Shown one piece after another: positions 19,193 through 26,659 of a stretch of 64,000 nucleotides of DNA. The position numbers and the translations under genes were made by a program. This DNA is from an uncultured Burkholderiales bacterium (lineage in GTDB: Bacteria > Pseudomonadota > Gammaproteobacteria > Burkholderiales > Burkholderiaceae). The notes below the pieces were generated by a model. The model did no database searches. It had not been told where the DNA came from and was given only the letters and a program-made list of their open reading frames with translations. Each line of letters begins with the position of its first letter. Within the stretch, counting starts at the first letter, position 1. Location: positions 18,978-82,977 of the forward strand of contig CALBEV010000181.1 in the NCBI GenBank assembly GCA_937891045.1. Direction: 5' to 3'.

Positions 19193-20203
19193 TCAGGCCT
19201 CGTCGTAAACAACTTCAAGGCTGGGCTTGACGACATCGTGGCGGCCCACCATGTCGAAGGTGGTGGCGGGCTCGAGCACCACATTGCGTCCCACCACATC
19301 AGCGCTGAACAGGCCCAGCAATTCGTCTTGGGTTTGCGGCTTGGGTCGCACCGGCGGGGCCAAGCCCACATTGGTTGCGAGCTCTTCGAACATTGGACCC
19401 CAACGGGTACCGGGGATGCCAATGATTTCGTAGCTGGCACTCTTGCGGCGAATGTCTTCGTCGGCTGGAATGGCGGCGAGCACAGGAATACCTGCGTTGG
19501 CAGCAAACGCTTGGGCTTCACCCGAACCATCGTCTTTGTTGATGACCATACCGGCCACGCCGACATTGCCGCCAAGTTTGCGGAAATACTCCACAGCCGA
19601 GCACACGTTGTTAGCCACATACAGGGACTGCAAATCGTTGGAGCCGACCACGATCACTTTTTGGCACATGTCACGGGCAATCGGCAGGCCGAAACCGCCA
19701 CACACCACGTCGCCCAAAAAGTCGAGCAAAACGTAGTCAAAGCCCCAATCGTGAAAGCCGAGTTTTTCCAGGGTTTCAAAGCCGTGGATGATGCCGCGAC
19801 CGCCGCAACCGCGACCGACCTCGGGGCCACCGAGTTCCATGGCAAACACGCCATCGCGCTTGAAGCAGACATCGCTGATGCTGACCGCTTCGCCCGCGAG
19901 TTTCATGCGCGAAGAAGTTTCAATGATGGTGGGGCAGGCCTTGCCGCCAAACAGCAAACTGGTGGTGTCGCTCTTGGGGTCACAACCAATCAGCAAGACC
20001 TTCTTGCCTTGCTGCGCCATCATGTAGCTGAGGTTGGCCAAGGTGAAGCTTTTGCCAATACCACCCTTGCCATAAATGGCAATGATTTGGGTTTCTTTGG
20101 TCGGCGCATCGGTGTGCACCGGATCAGCATCCACTAAAGCCTCTTGGCGCAAACGATCAACGAATGTGATCGGATGAGAATTTCCGTTTGCTTGCGTAGT
20201 CAT
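19193..20203 (-). CDS. bchX: BchX, chlorophyllide a reductase iron protein
   Basis: The 336-residue NifH-like ATPase transfers electrons to BchY-BchZ. The P-loop YGKGGIGKS, the cysteine region DVVCGGFGLPIARDMC and GRGCGGRG are visible. It is distinguished from BchL by the longer N-terminus (about 43 residues before the P-loop) and by its bchYZ neighbours. I set the start at ATG 20203, which overlaps the bchC stop as ATGA; the frame extends another 12 codons upstream inside bchC. Confidence 0.97.
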   Translation of the reverse strand: MTTQANGNSHPITFVDRLRQEALVDADPVHTDAPTKETQIIAIYGKGGIGKSFTLANLSYMMAQQGKKVLLIGCDPKSDTTSLLFGGKACPTIIETSSRMKLAGEAVSISDVCFKRDGVFAMELGGPEVGRGCGGRGIIHGFETLEKLGFHDWGFDYVLLDFLGDVVCGGFGLPIARDMCQKVIVVGSNDLQSLYVANNVCSAVEYFRKLGGNVGVAGMVINKDDGSGEAQAFAANAGIPVLAAIPADEDIRRKSASYEIIGIPGTRWGPMFEELATNVGLAPPVRPKPQTQDELLGLFSADVVGRNVVLEPATTFDMVGRHDVVKPSLEVVYDEA

Positions 20204-21153
20204 GCGTTGGCACTCCAGTCCAAAACCATCTTCAGGCACAAAGCATCATCAAAAGCCGTTTCATAAGCCGCTTTGGCTTGCGAAGGACTTCCGTGGTGCG
20301 TGATCAAGCCGTCAAGGGAGAGTCGGTCGGTGTTGACCAACTCGGTGACGGCCAGTAAATCGGGGCGCTTCCATTCGGCGGCGGTGCGGATTTGCGCCTC
20401 GCGCATGAAGGCCGGGGCGTAGTCAAACGCCAACTTGTCTTTGTAAAAACCAGCCAACACCACTTCGCCGCCTGGGGCCAAGCGCAGGATGAGTTGATCG
20501 AGCAATTTGGCGTCGCCGCTGACGTCGTAGATGGCTTGGTAGTTGCGGCGATCGTCCTCATCGGGGTGAAGCACTTGGTAGCCCTGTGCACCAGTGCGCC
20601 GCACCGCTTGTGTTTCCCACACGGTGGGGGCGGCAAAACCAGCGGCCACCGTCATCCGCGCCAACAAGCGACCCATGATGCCGTGACCCACGATCAGATC
20701 CGGCGGAATGATGTGTTCACGCTTGCCGCCCATGGATACCGCGTGATAAGCCGTGGCAGCCAAGGCCAACAAGACGGCTTTGGGACCCAAAGCATCCGAG
20801 ACGGGCATCACCCGGCTGTGGTTGGTGACCAGTTGCGATGCAGAAGCGCCGAACAGGCTGCGCACGCCTTCGAAACAATTGGCTCCCGGGACAAACACCC
20901 GCTGACCGATGTCCATCGGTACATCTGCGCCAGCTTTGACCACCCGGCCCACGGTTTCGTAGCCTGGTACCAGCGGATAACCCATGCCGGGGAACGGTGG
21001 CATGCTGCCATCCCAGAGCAAACGCTCGGTACCGGTGCTGATGCCGCTGAACTCCACCTCGATCTGAATGTCCTCATGCCCCAGCTCAGGCAAGGTCAAT
21101 GCCTCCAGCGCCAATTGCTGGGGGTTTTTGAAGACGATGGCGTTTGCGTGCAT
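20200..21153 (-). CDS. bchC: BchC, bacteriochlorophyllide a dehydrogenase
   Basis: This 317-residue zinc-type medium-chain dehydrogenase oxidises the C3 hydroxyethyl group to the acetyl group of bacteriochlorophyll a. GISTGTERLLWDG and MGYPLVPGYETVG are family motifs; the C-terminal half is a nucleotide-binding domain starting near LIVGHGIMGRLLAR. It is the first gene of bchCXYZ. Its ATG lies only 3 bp downstream of the first of two CrtJ/PpsR-type palindromes (21157-21200), so it is very probably a repressor-controlled promoter gene. Confidence 0.95.
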   Translation of the reverse strand: MHANAIVFKNPQQLALEALTLPELGHEDIQIEVEFSGISTGTERLLWDGSMPPFPGMGYPLVPGYETVGRVVKAGADVPMDIGQRVFVPGANCFEGVRSLFGASASQLVTNHSRVMPVSDALGPKAVLLALAATAYHAVSMGGKREHIIPPDLIVGHGIMGRLLARMTVAAGFAAPTVWETQAVRRTGAQGYQVLHPDEDDRRNYQAIYDVSGDAKLLDQLILRLAPGGEVVLAGFYKDKLAFDYAPAFMREAQIRTAAEWKRPDLLAVTELVNTDRLSLDGLITHHGSPSQAKAAYETAFDDALCLKMVLDWSANA

Positions 21154-21156
21154 GAG

Positions 21157-21200
21157 TGTATTTTTTGCCTTACATTGATTTATGTCAATTTATATTTACA
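21157..21200 (-). promoter_or_regulatory. Tandem CrtJ/PpsR operator upstream of bchC
   Basis: Two TGT-N12-ACA palindromes, 21157-21174 and 21183-21200, are separated by exactly 8 bp. This is the arrangement established for cooperative CrtJ/PpsR binding at the bchC promoter of Rhodobacter. They sit just before the bchC ATG and would block initiation under oxidising or repressing conditions. Confidence 0.88.
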
Positions 21201-21228
21201 GTTTAGGCTGTTGTACTAGGGGAAACAC

Positions 21229-22392
21229 TTAGGCCTTGCGGCCCAGCAGGATCCGGGCGTGGACCGGCATCGGGTTGGACAGCAGTTCCACCTGGTTGAA
21301 TCCGGCCTGGTGCATCAAATGCATCAGCTCCATCGGCGTGCGCAGTCGGCCAGAACCCATGGCCAACAGGTAGAAATGAAAGTAAGCATCGCCTTCGGGC
21401 CGCTGTCCCGGCTCGGACGCCATGGGCTCGGCCAGCACAAATCGGCCGCCCACAGGAAGGGCCTGGTAGATGGCTTTCAGCAACGCCAGCACCACAGCGT
21501 CGGCGTGGTCATGGGCGATGCGCACCAAGGTGATCACATCCGCGCCGCTGGGCAAGTTGTCTTGGGTGAAATCGCCAGGCACGGCCTGCACGCGCTCAGA
21601 CAGTCCCCTGCCCGCGATCTGCTGCTGACTGACCTGACAAACGTTTGGCAAATCGAAGACCCGCACCTGAAGCTGTGGGTAAGCAAGGGCCAATTCACAG
21701 GCGAAACGACCCATGCCGCCGCCCACGTCCAGCGCCGCGCGGTGCCCGTCAAACGCATAGGCCGCCAAAATTTCCTCGATGACAAAGGTTTGCGACGCCG
21801 CCATCAGCTCGGAGTAGCGGGCGTAGGCCTGGGCGCTGGTGTTGTCGGGGGTTTGCTCGGCGTTGCCGGCATAGGGCCAGTAGTCGCTCATCGCACCTTG
21901 CCAAGAAGCTTGCAGGATGGCCACCGGGTCGTGCATGTCTTGGTAGAGCAGCTGGTTGTGCTCGATCATGGCTTGGATGCCGGGATGGCTGACCACCGGT
22001 GCGCCCAAGGGTCCTAAGCCATAACGCTGTTGACTGCGCTGCTCAAGCAAGCCCAGCGACACAGCGGCTTGCACCAAGCGCTGCAAGCCAGCAGCAGGCA
22101 CCCGTGTGAGAGTGGCCAATTCCTGCAGGGTTTTGGGGGCCTGCTTGACGTGCGTGAGCAAGTTCAGCCGAACACAGCCCAGCAACACCTGGGTATGGAC
22201 AAAGCCCGCCATCAGGTTGAACACCTGGCGTGTTCGGTATTGGGTGAACCAACGGGAGAACGGGTTTGACACAGCCCATCTGTAAATACCCGGGCGGGTC
22301 ATCACATCGTCAAACCAAGCGGCAAAACGATCCCGCCAAGCGGGTCGGTCCAGGTGCGTCAGGTCAGCACGGGACAGGTCGAGGTGGCGCAT
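21229..22392 (-). CDS. crtF: CrtF, demethylspheroidene (hydroxyneurosporene) O-methyltransferase
   Basis: A 387-residue SAM-dependent methyltransferase that methylates the C1 hydroxyl of carotenoids to give the methoxy group of spheroidene and spirilloxanthin. The SAM motif ALDVGGGMGRFACELA and the later FDLPNVC and VLAEPM segments mark the plant-type O-methyltransferase fold, with an N-terminal winged-helix dimerisation region. It lies 21 bp downstream of crtE and 75 bp upstream of the bchC start, so crtEF form an operon that may read into bchC. Confidence 0.93.
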   Translation of the reverse strand: MRHLDLSRADLTHLDRPAWRDRFAAWFDDVMTRPGIYRWAVSNPFSRWFTQYRTRQVFNLMAGFVHTQVLLGCVRLNLLTHVKQAPKTLQELATLTRVPAAGLQRLVQAAVSLGLLEQRSQQRYGLGPLGAPVVSHPGIQAMIEHNQLLYQDMHDPVAILQASWQGAMSDYWPYAGNAEQTPDNTSAQAYARYSELMAASQTFVIEEILAAYAFDGHRAALDVGGGMGRFACELALAYPQLQVRVFDLPNVCQVSQQQIAGRGLSERVQAVPGDFTQDNLPSGADVITLVRIAHDHADAVVLALLKAIYQALPVGGRFVLAEPMASEPGQRPEGDAYFHFYLLAMGSGRLRTPMELMHLMHQAGFNQVELLSNPMPVHARILLGRKA

Positions 22393-22413
22393 GTCGTTTC
22401 TCTCTTGCCCGAA

Positions 22414-23313
22414 TCAATGCTGCAAACTGGAAGCGTTGGCGGCGGTTTTGTAGGACTGGCAAACACTGCTGGGCACCAAGCGCTCGGACTCCATGCGCAC
22501 AATTTGACGCAATTTGTCGGCACTGGCCACATGCGGCACCGAGTCCACGGCCCGGTCGATCAGGTTTTCAAAGTAGCCAATCGCCCCGCTCAAGCCCAAT
22601 TCATGGGCCACACTGGGGCGCCCGTGCTGCGCGTCTTGGCCGGTGGGCTTGCCCAAATCGGCGGACTGCCCGATGACGTCCCGGATGTCGTCGGCCACTT
22701 GGTAGGCCTCGCCCAAACAATCACCCAGCGCCCGCCATGGCAACGGATCAGCGCCTGCCGACTCGGCTCCCGCACAGGTGGCCGCCACAAACAAAGCGCC
22801 GGTTTTGGCACGCTGGTATTGGCTCAGATCGGCGCGTGGCTCGCACTCCCAGGCCTGACCGGCCACGATGCCGTCAGGCACCCCCACCGCATCGGAGATG
22901 GTTTGCATCAAAGCGATCAGCCTGTCTGGGTGGGTCTTGCCTGCATTCAACAGCACCTGGTAGGCCATGACGATCAAACCGTCACCGGTCAGCAAGGCCA
23001 AGGCTTCGCCGTAGGCTTTGTGAACGCTGGGGCTGCCACGCCGGGTGTCGGCATTGTCAAAAGCGGGCATGTCGTCATGCACCAGAGAGGCGCAATGCAT
23101 CAACTCGATGGCCACGCCAGCGGCTTGCGTGAGGTGTGGGGCGTTCATGCCGCAGGCATGGGCCACCGCGGTGCAAAGTTGGGGCCGGATACGGGCACCG
23201 CCAGAAAAAACAGCATGTCGCATGGCTGCAACCAGCCGTGGCGGTGCATGGGCACCGATGGCTTGGTTGACATGTGCCGCCAGCGATTGCTCGGCCAGTT
23301 GGTGTAAGTCCAT
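22414..23313 (-). CDS. crtE: CrtE, geranylgeranyl diphosphate synthase
   Basis: This 299-residue polyprenyl synthase makes the C20 diphosphate used by CrtB and for the bacteriochlorophyll tail. The first aspartate-rich motif DDMPAFD is at residues 80-86 and the second, DDIRD, at 208-212. A housekeeping farnesyl diphosphate synthase is a close relative, but the crt/bch setting and the PpsR operator 20 bp upstream support CrtE. It is the promoter gene of crtEF. Confidence 0.93.
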   Translation of the reverse strand: MDLHQLAEQSLAAHVNQAIGAHAPPRLVAAMRHAVFSGGARIRPQLCTAVAHACGMNAPHLTQAAGVAIELMHCASLVHDDMPAFDNADTRRGSPSVHKAYGEALALLTGDGLIVMAYQVLLNAGKTHPDRLIALMQTISDAVGVPDGIVAGQAWECEPRADLSQYQRAKTGALFVAATCAGAESAGADPLPWRALGDCLGEAYQVADDIRDVIGQSADLGKPTGQDAQHGRPSVAHELGLSGAIGYFENLIDRAVDSVPHVASADKLRQIVRMESERLVPSSVCQSYKTAANASSLQH

Positions 23314-23332
23314 TCTGCCCCCTGAAATGTGT

Positions 23333-23382
23333 TGTCAACTTGAATTGACAGATTATGTTGTAAATGTATCAACACATTTACA
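23333..23382 (-). promoter_or_regulatory. CrtJ/PpsR operator cluster upstream of crtE
   Basis: TGT-N12-ACA palindromes lie at 23333-23350 and 23359-23376, again 8 bp apart, 20 bp upstream of the crtE ATG. A third match at 23365-23382 overlaps the second by 12 bp, giving an alternative register. The same architecture as at bchC and pucB supports co-regulation by one repressor. Confidence 0.85.
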
Positions 23383-23438
23383 TTTGTCAACCGTGGTTTT
23401 CAGCGTCTCAAAACTGACGTTTCAAGGCCTTTAAGGCG

Positions 23439-23465
23439 AAAAAAAACACAGGCCGAGGCCTGTGT
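23439..23465 (-). terminator. Rho-independent terminator of the puc operon
   Basis: ACACAGGCC and GGCCTGTGT (23446-23465) form a perfect GC-rich 9-bp stem with a 2-nt loop. On the minus strand it is followed by a run of eight T (23439-23446). It lies 31 bp after the stop of the 29-aa puc peptide, so that peptide is inside the puc transcript. Confidence 0.9.
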
Positions 23466-23495
23466 CTGGGAAGTGCAAGTCAAGCGTTGTGATCT

Positions 23496-23585
23496 TCAAC
23501 GATTGCGCTTGTCTCTGAAGTAATTCAGAAGGAAAAAGCCAACCATGACCAGCCAAAGGATCAACAAAATATGGTGCGTTTTCAT
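23496..23585 (-). CDS. 29-residue single-helix membrane peptide at the end of the puc operon
   Basis: A previously unlabelled small gene. The product starts MKTHHILLILWLVMVGFFLL, one hydrophobic helix of about 18 residues, and ends in a basic tail (YFRDKRNR). A strong AAGGAG lies 6 nt before the ATG, it starts 25 bp after the pucC stop, and a terminator follows it directly. By the positive-inside rule the tail is cytoplasmic. Position suggests an LH2-associated or assembly peptide, comparable in place to PucD/PucE or a gamma subunit, but no homology can be claimed. Confidence 0.75.
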   Translation of the reverse strand: MKTHHILLILWLVMVGFFLLNYFRDKRNR

Positions 23586-23610
23586 GGGAATCTCCTTTTT
23601 AAAAAATACC

Positions 23611-25005
23611 TTACGGGCGTTGCTCTGAAGAAAATGGGGAGGTGGTAACCTGCCGAACCAAGGGGGACAGGACAACGGCGGTGAAGATTAGCACGAGCAA
23701 CTCCACCGCATAGACACTGACATAGCCATTGGACGCCGCCCCCCCTAACAGGTCCACCAGATCGCGCATGATGCCACCCAAGGCCATGGCCAATCCAGCG
23801 GCGGTGGCTTGCACAGCCCCCCATGCGCCCAGCGCCAAGCCGCTTTGGTCCTTGGGCGCCAAGTTCATGCATGAAGTCAATGTGCCATGACTGAACAAGC
23901 CGCCGCCCAGGCCAATGCCAAACACGCCCAGCGAAAACAACCATTCGGTTTGCAAATAACCGGAACAAATCACAGCCAAAAAGGCAGGTGCGCCAATCAG
24001 CACGCCGGTGCGCGCCATCCGGTAAGGGTCTGCGCCTTGGCTGAGCACTTTCGACGCCCAGGCAAAACCAAACAAACCACCCAGCGACAAGGTGGCGGTC
24101 AACAGGGTGGTCGCACTCACGCTCATGTTCAAAATCTGTCCGCCATAAGGCTCAAGCAAGACGTCTTCCATGCTGAATGCAAAGGTACCCAAGCCCACCA
24201 CGACCAAAGTGCGCAGCGCTCGGTGGTCTTTGGTCAAACCGGCCCAGGCTTCTTTGAAGGAAGGCTCCACAACCGGCTTGCCTCGTCGCAAACGGCTGCG
24301 CGGCTCTTGCTTCCAAAGGGCAATCACGTTCAACACCAAGGTGGTGACAGCGCAAGCTTGGATGACTTGGATCAATGCCCCAGGGGAAAAGTCAGCCAGC
24401 AACACACCAAACATCAAGGCACTGATGATCATGCCCACCAGCAACATGACATACATCAGCCCAACAACTTTGGGCCGAGATTCTTCAGCGGCCAAATCAT
24501 TGGCCAACGCCAAGCCCACGGTTTGGGTGATGTGCACGCCAGCGCCCACCATTAAAAAAGCGATGGCTGCACCCAACTGTCCCACCCAAGCTGGTTGCCC
24601 AGCAGATTGACCGGCACCGGCCAACACCAGCAAGGCGAAGGGCATGATGGCCAAGCCCCCAAATTGAATCATGGAGCCCATCCACATGTAGGGGACACGC
24701 CGCCACCCGAGCTCCGAGCGGTGGTTATCCGAGCGAAAACCAATCAAGGCCCGCAAGGGGGCAAACAACAAGGGAATAGCCACCATGATGGACACGATGG
24801 AAGAGGGTACTTTCAACTCGACGATCATGACCCGGTTCAGAGTGCCAACCAGCAGCACCAAGGCCATGCCCACACTGACTTGAAACAATGACAAGCGCAG
24901 CAAACGCGAGAGCGGCAAGTCTTCGGATGCAGCATCCGCAAATGGCAAGAATTTAGGCGCCAGCTCTCCCCAGATCTGTAGGACTTTTGGGTGTTTGGTG
25001 GTCAT
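23611..25005 (-). CDS. pucC: PucC, light-harvesting 2 assembly factor (BCD-family MFS membrane protein)
   Basis: A 464-residue twelve-helix protein paralogous to LhaA at 803-2224; both share the LPLSRLLRLSLFQ, GTLNRVMIVEL, APLRALIGFRSDNH and RVPYMWMG motifs. In Rhodobacter, PucC is needed for LH2 formation. Its place directly after pucBA supports this assignment over LhaA. The pucA stop is 52 bp upstream and the 29-aa peptide gene 25 bp downstream. Confidence 0.93.
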   Translation of the reverse strand: MTTKHPKVLQIWGELAPKFLPFADAASEDLPLSRLLRLSLFQVSVGMALVLLVGTLNRVMIVELKVPSSIVSIMVAIPLLFAPLRALIGFRSDNHRSELGWRRVPYMWMGSMIQFGGLAIMPFALLVLAGAGQSAGQPAWVGQLGAAIAFLMVGAGVHITQTVGLALANDLAAEESRPKVVGLMYVMLLVGMIISALMFGVLLADFSPGALIQVIQACAVTTLVLNVIALWKQEPRSRLRRGKPVVEPSFKEAWAGLTKDHRALRTLVVVGLGTFAFSMEDVLLEPYGGQILNMSVSATTLLTATLSLGGLFGFAWASKVLSQGADPYRMARTGVLIGAPAFLAVICSGYLQTEWLFSLGVFGIGLGGGLFSHGTLTSCMNLAPKDQSGLALGAWGAVQATAAGLAMALGGIMRDLVDLLGGAASNGYVSVYAVELLVLIFTAVVLSPLVRQVTTSPFSSEQRP

Positions 25006-25057
25006 GAAAAAGGTGCAGGTCAGGCGAACGAATCACCCGACCTGCGAAGAGAAAAAT

Positions 25058-25249
25058 TTAACTTTTCCCCGTGGACGTTTCCGTCATGGTGACAGCTGCA
25101 GTTGCGCTGCCATTCAGAAATTTCTTAACCCAGGTCGTGTTGGACACGATGGCCAGGTGAACACTGAATGACGCGACGGCGACGGCAGCGATGAACAAAG
25201 GGATGCCAACCGAAGGTTTGACAACACACCACATTTTTCCGTAAATCAT
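25058..25249 (-). CDS. pucA: PucA, light-harvesting 2 alpha polypeptide (Phe44-Leu45 variant)
   Basis: A 63-residue antenna chain that aligns residue for residue with the Rhodoblastus acidophilus LH2 alpha chain without gaps through position 45: Met1 (B800 ligand), Trp7, His31 (B850 ligand) and Trp40 all coincide. Positions 44 and 45, Tyr-Trp in B800-850 complexes, are Phe-Leu here, as in B800-820 (LH3) chains. A tail of about 16 residues rich in Thr/Ala follows. A strong AGGAGG lies 6 nt before the ATG, and it starts 16 bp after pucB. Confidence 0.95.
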   Translation of the reverse strand: MIYGKMWCVVKPSVGIPLFIAAVAVASFSVHLAIVSNTTWVKKFLNGSATAAVTMTETSTGKS

Positions 25250-25265
25250 GATTTACCTCCTTCTG

Positions 25266-25418
25266 TTACTTCAGCCAAGGGGAATAGATATAGGCCAACA
25301 GGTGCGCCAATGCGGCAATCATGCCGAAGATTTGCGTGCCCTGAATCAGCTGTCTATGTATTTCCTCTGATTCGGCCTCGGTTAAACCGGTAGGCCAGAC
25401 TTTCTGGTGGTCAGACAT
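25266..25418 (-). CDS. pucB: PucB, light-harvesting 2 beta polypeptide
   Basis: A 50-residue beta antenna chain containing GLTEAESEEIHRQLIQGTQIF with the N-terminal His near B800 and the B850 ligand His in ALAHLLAYIYSPWL. ATG 25418 follows AAGGAG by 6 nt; the frame runs 14 codons further upstream without support. The position equivalent to the B800-contacting Arg20 of R. acidophilus (GTRVF) is Gln (GTQIF). It is the promoter gene of pucBAC, with PpsR palindromes about 100 bp upstream. Confidence 0.95.
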   Translation of the reverse strand: MSDHQKVWPTGLTEAESEEIHRQLIQGTQIFGMIAALAHLLAYIYSPWLK

Positions 25419-25514
25419 GGATGACTCCTTGTAGTACTCCAAAACGTGCTCAAACCGCACGAGGTATCTGCGCCCCCCATGGGCACAAATTCTGTGAAAA
25501 CCTTGGTCTCAATT

Positions 25515-25558
25515 TGTCATTATAAATTGACACAATTAAGTGTAAGGACAAGTTAACA
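25515..25558. promoter_or_regulatory. Tandem CrtJ/PpsR operator in the pucB-aerR divergent region
   Basis: TGT-N12-ACA palindromes at 25515-25532 and 25541-25558 are 8 bp apart, as at bchC and crtE. The 324-bp region 25419-25742 separates pucB (minus) from aerR (plus), so this operator could act on both. Apart from this operator and the element at 25617-25641, I see no gene in that gap. Confidence 0.87.
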
Positions 25559-25616
25559 TCATAATGCTTGGCTTGTCAACGAAAACGGCTTGATCGGCCG
25601 ATAGAGACCTTTAAAT

Positions 25617-25641
25617 GGGGATTTTTCCTAGGGTATTCCCT
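25617..25641 (+). promoter_or_regulatory. Bipartite element with GGGTATTCCC core upstream of aerR
   Basis: GGGG-ATTTTTC-CTA-GGGTATTCCCT occurs here and, with the same two half-motifs and similar spacing, on the opposite strand at 53874-53901 before the liv operon. The core is an inverted repeat, so a dimeric transcription factor is the natural guess. The binding protein is unknown to me. Confidence 0.45.
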
Positions 25642-25742
25642 TGTGGGCGTTTACCTGCTTGCCTAATTGCGTGGGGCTGGCTAAATTTGGTTCAGCAACG
25701 GCCATCTTGCTCTTGCACAAGTTCACAGAGCACCCCCCTCCC

Positions 25743-26651
25743 ATGAACCCTAGCGCTGTTTTGCACAAGTTTCATCAGTTTAGTGCCATCTCCAAGATCA
25801 CTTGGATGGCCATGTCCATGTTTTCCAAGGGCTCGCCCGCCTCCAACGACGACTCGGTCAAGCCCTTTAAAGGCAACCCATCGGAATGCCAGTCGTCCAT
25901 CTTGTCAATCATTGAAGCCGAGATCATCCCCCGACTGCTCAAGGCAGAACGCATCAATCCGATGCGCCTGAGCTTGGTGCCGACCAGCCGCGCCTTGCCC
26001 AACGCTGAAGAAATCGAAGAATTTGTGCGACATTGCTTGGCTATGGACCCACTGGCTGCGCAAGCCTATGTGGCCCAAATGATGGAAGAAGGTTTGAACA
26101 CCGAGCATGTGTTTTTGGAGCTCATCACCCCAGCGGCGCGCTATCTGGGCACGCAATGGGAAACCGACCGCATGGACTTCACCCAAGTGACGCAAGGCCT
26201 GGTGCGCTTGCATGCCATCGCCCATGACATTGGCTTTGAGTACAAAGACGGTCCCTTGGTGCAAGGCGACACCAAGCGCATCATGATCGCCTCGGCCCCA
26301 GGCTCAGAGCACATCCTGGGCCCGACCATCGTGGCCGAGTTTTTCCGCAAAGAAGGCTGGCAGGTGGTGGTGGAAGTGTCGCCCTCTGCCAAAGAATTGG
26401 CCCACGCCGTCACCAATGAATGGTTTGACGCGGTCGGCATTTCGGTCAGCATCGAGCAACAGCTGGCTGGCTTGGCCAAACTTGTGGATCAAATCAAAGC
26501 CGCTTCACGCAACCCCCGCTTGGCGGTGATGCTGGGTGGCCCCATCTTTACGCTGCAAAACTTTGAAGCCGCCCAATTTGGCGCGGGCGGCATTTGCACC
26601 GATGCCCGGGATGCTGCAGCTTTGACACTGTCTTTGTTGCCCCAAGACTGA
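25743..26651 (+). CDS. aerR: AerR/PpaA-type cobalamin-binding antirepressor of PpsR
   Basis: The 302-residue protein carries a B12-binding domain in its C-terminal half. The segment SAPGSEHILGPTIVAEFFRK keeps the HxxG part of the cobalamin motif with His190 as probable axial ligand, in the form seen in AerR/PpaA. An N-terminal helical B12-cap-like region precedes it. AerR proteins bind B12 in light and modulate CrtJ/PpsR at photosynthesis promoters. The gene is divergent from pucBAC and next to PpsR sites; ppsR itself is not in this window. The N-terminal 60 residues are poorly constrained and a later start (ATG 25803) is possible. Confidence 0.85.
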   Translation: MNPSAVLHKFHQFSAISKITWMAMSMFSKGSPASNDDSVKPFKGNPSECQSSILSIIEAEIIPRLLKAERINPMRLSLVPTSRALPNAEEIEEFVRHCLAMDPLAAQAYVAQMMEEGLNTEHVFLELITPAARYLGTQWETDRMDFTQVTQGLVRLHAIAHDIGFEYKDGPLVQGDTKRIMIASAPGSEHILGPTIVAEFFRKEGWQVVVEVSPSAKELAHAVTNEWFDAVGISVSIEQQLAGLAKLVDQIKAASRNPRLAVMLGGPIFTLQNFEAAQFGAGGICTDARDAAALTLSLLPQD

Positions 26652-26659
26652 GTTTGCTT

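Noticed and set aside
25641..25742. Upstream extension of aerR to 25641
   Set aside because: It overlaps the regulatory gap, encodes an unremarkable hydrophobic stretch and lacks a ribosome site at 25641; ATG 25743 fits the family better.
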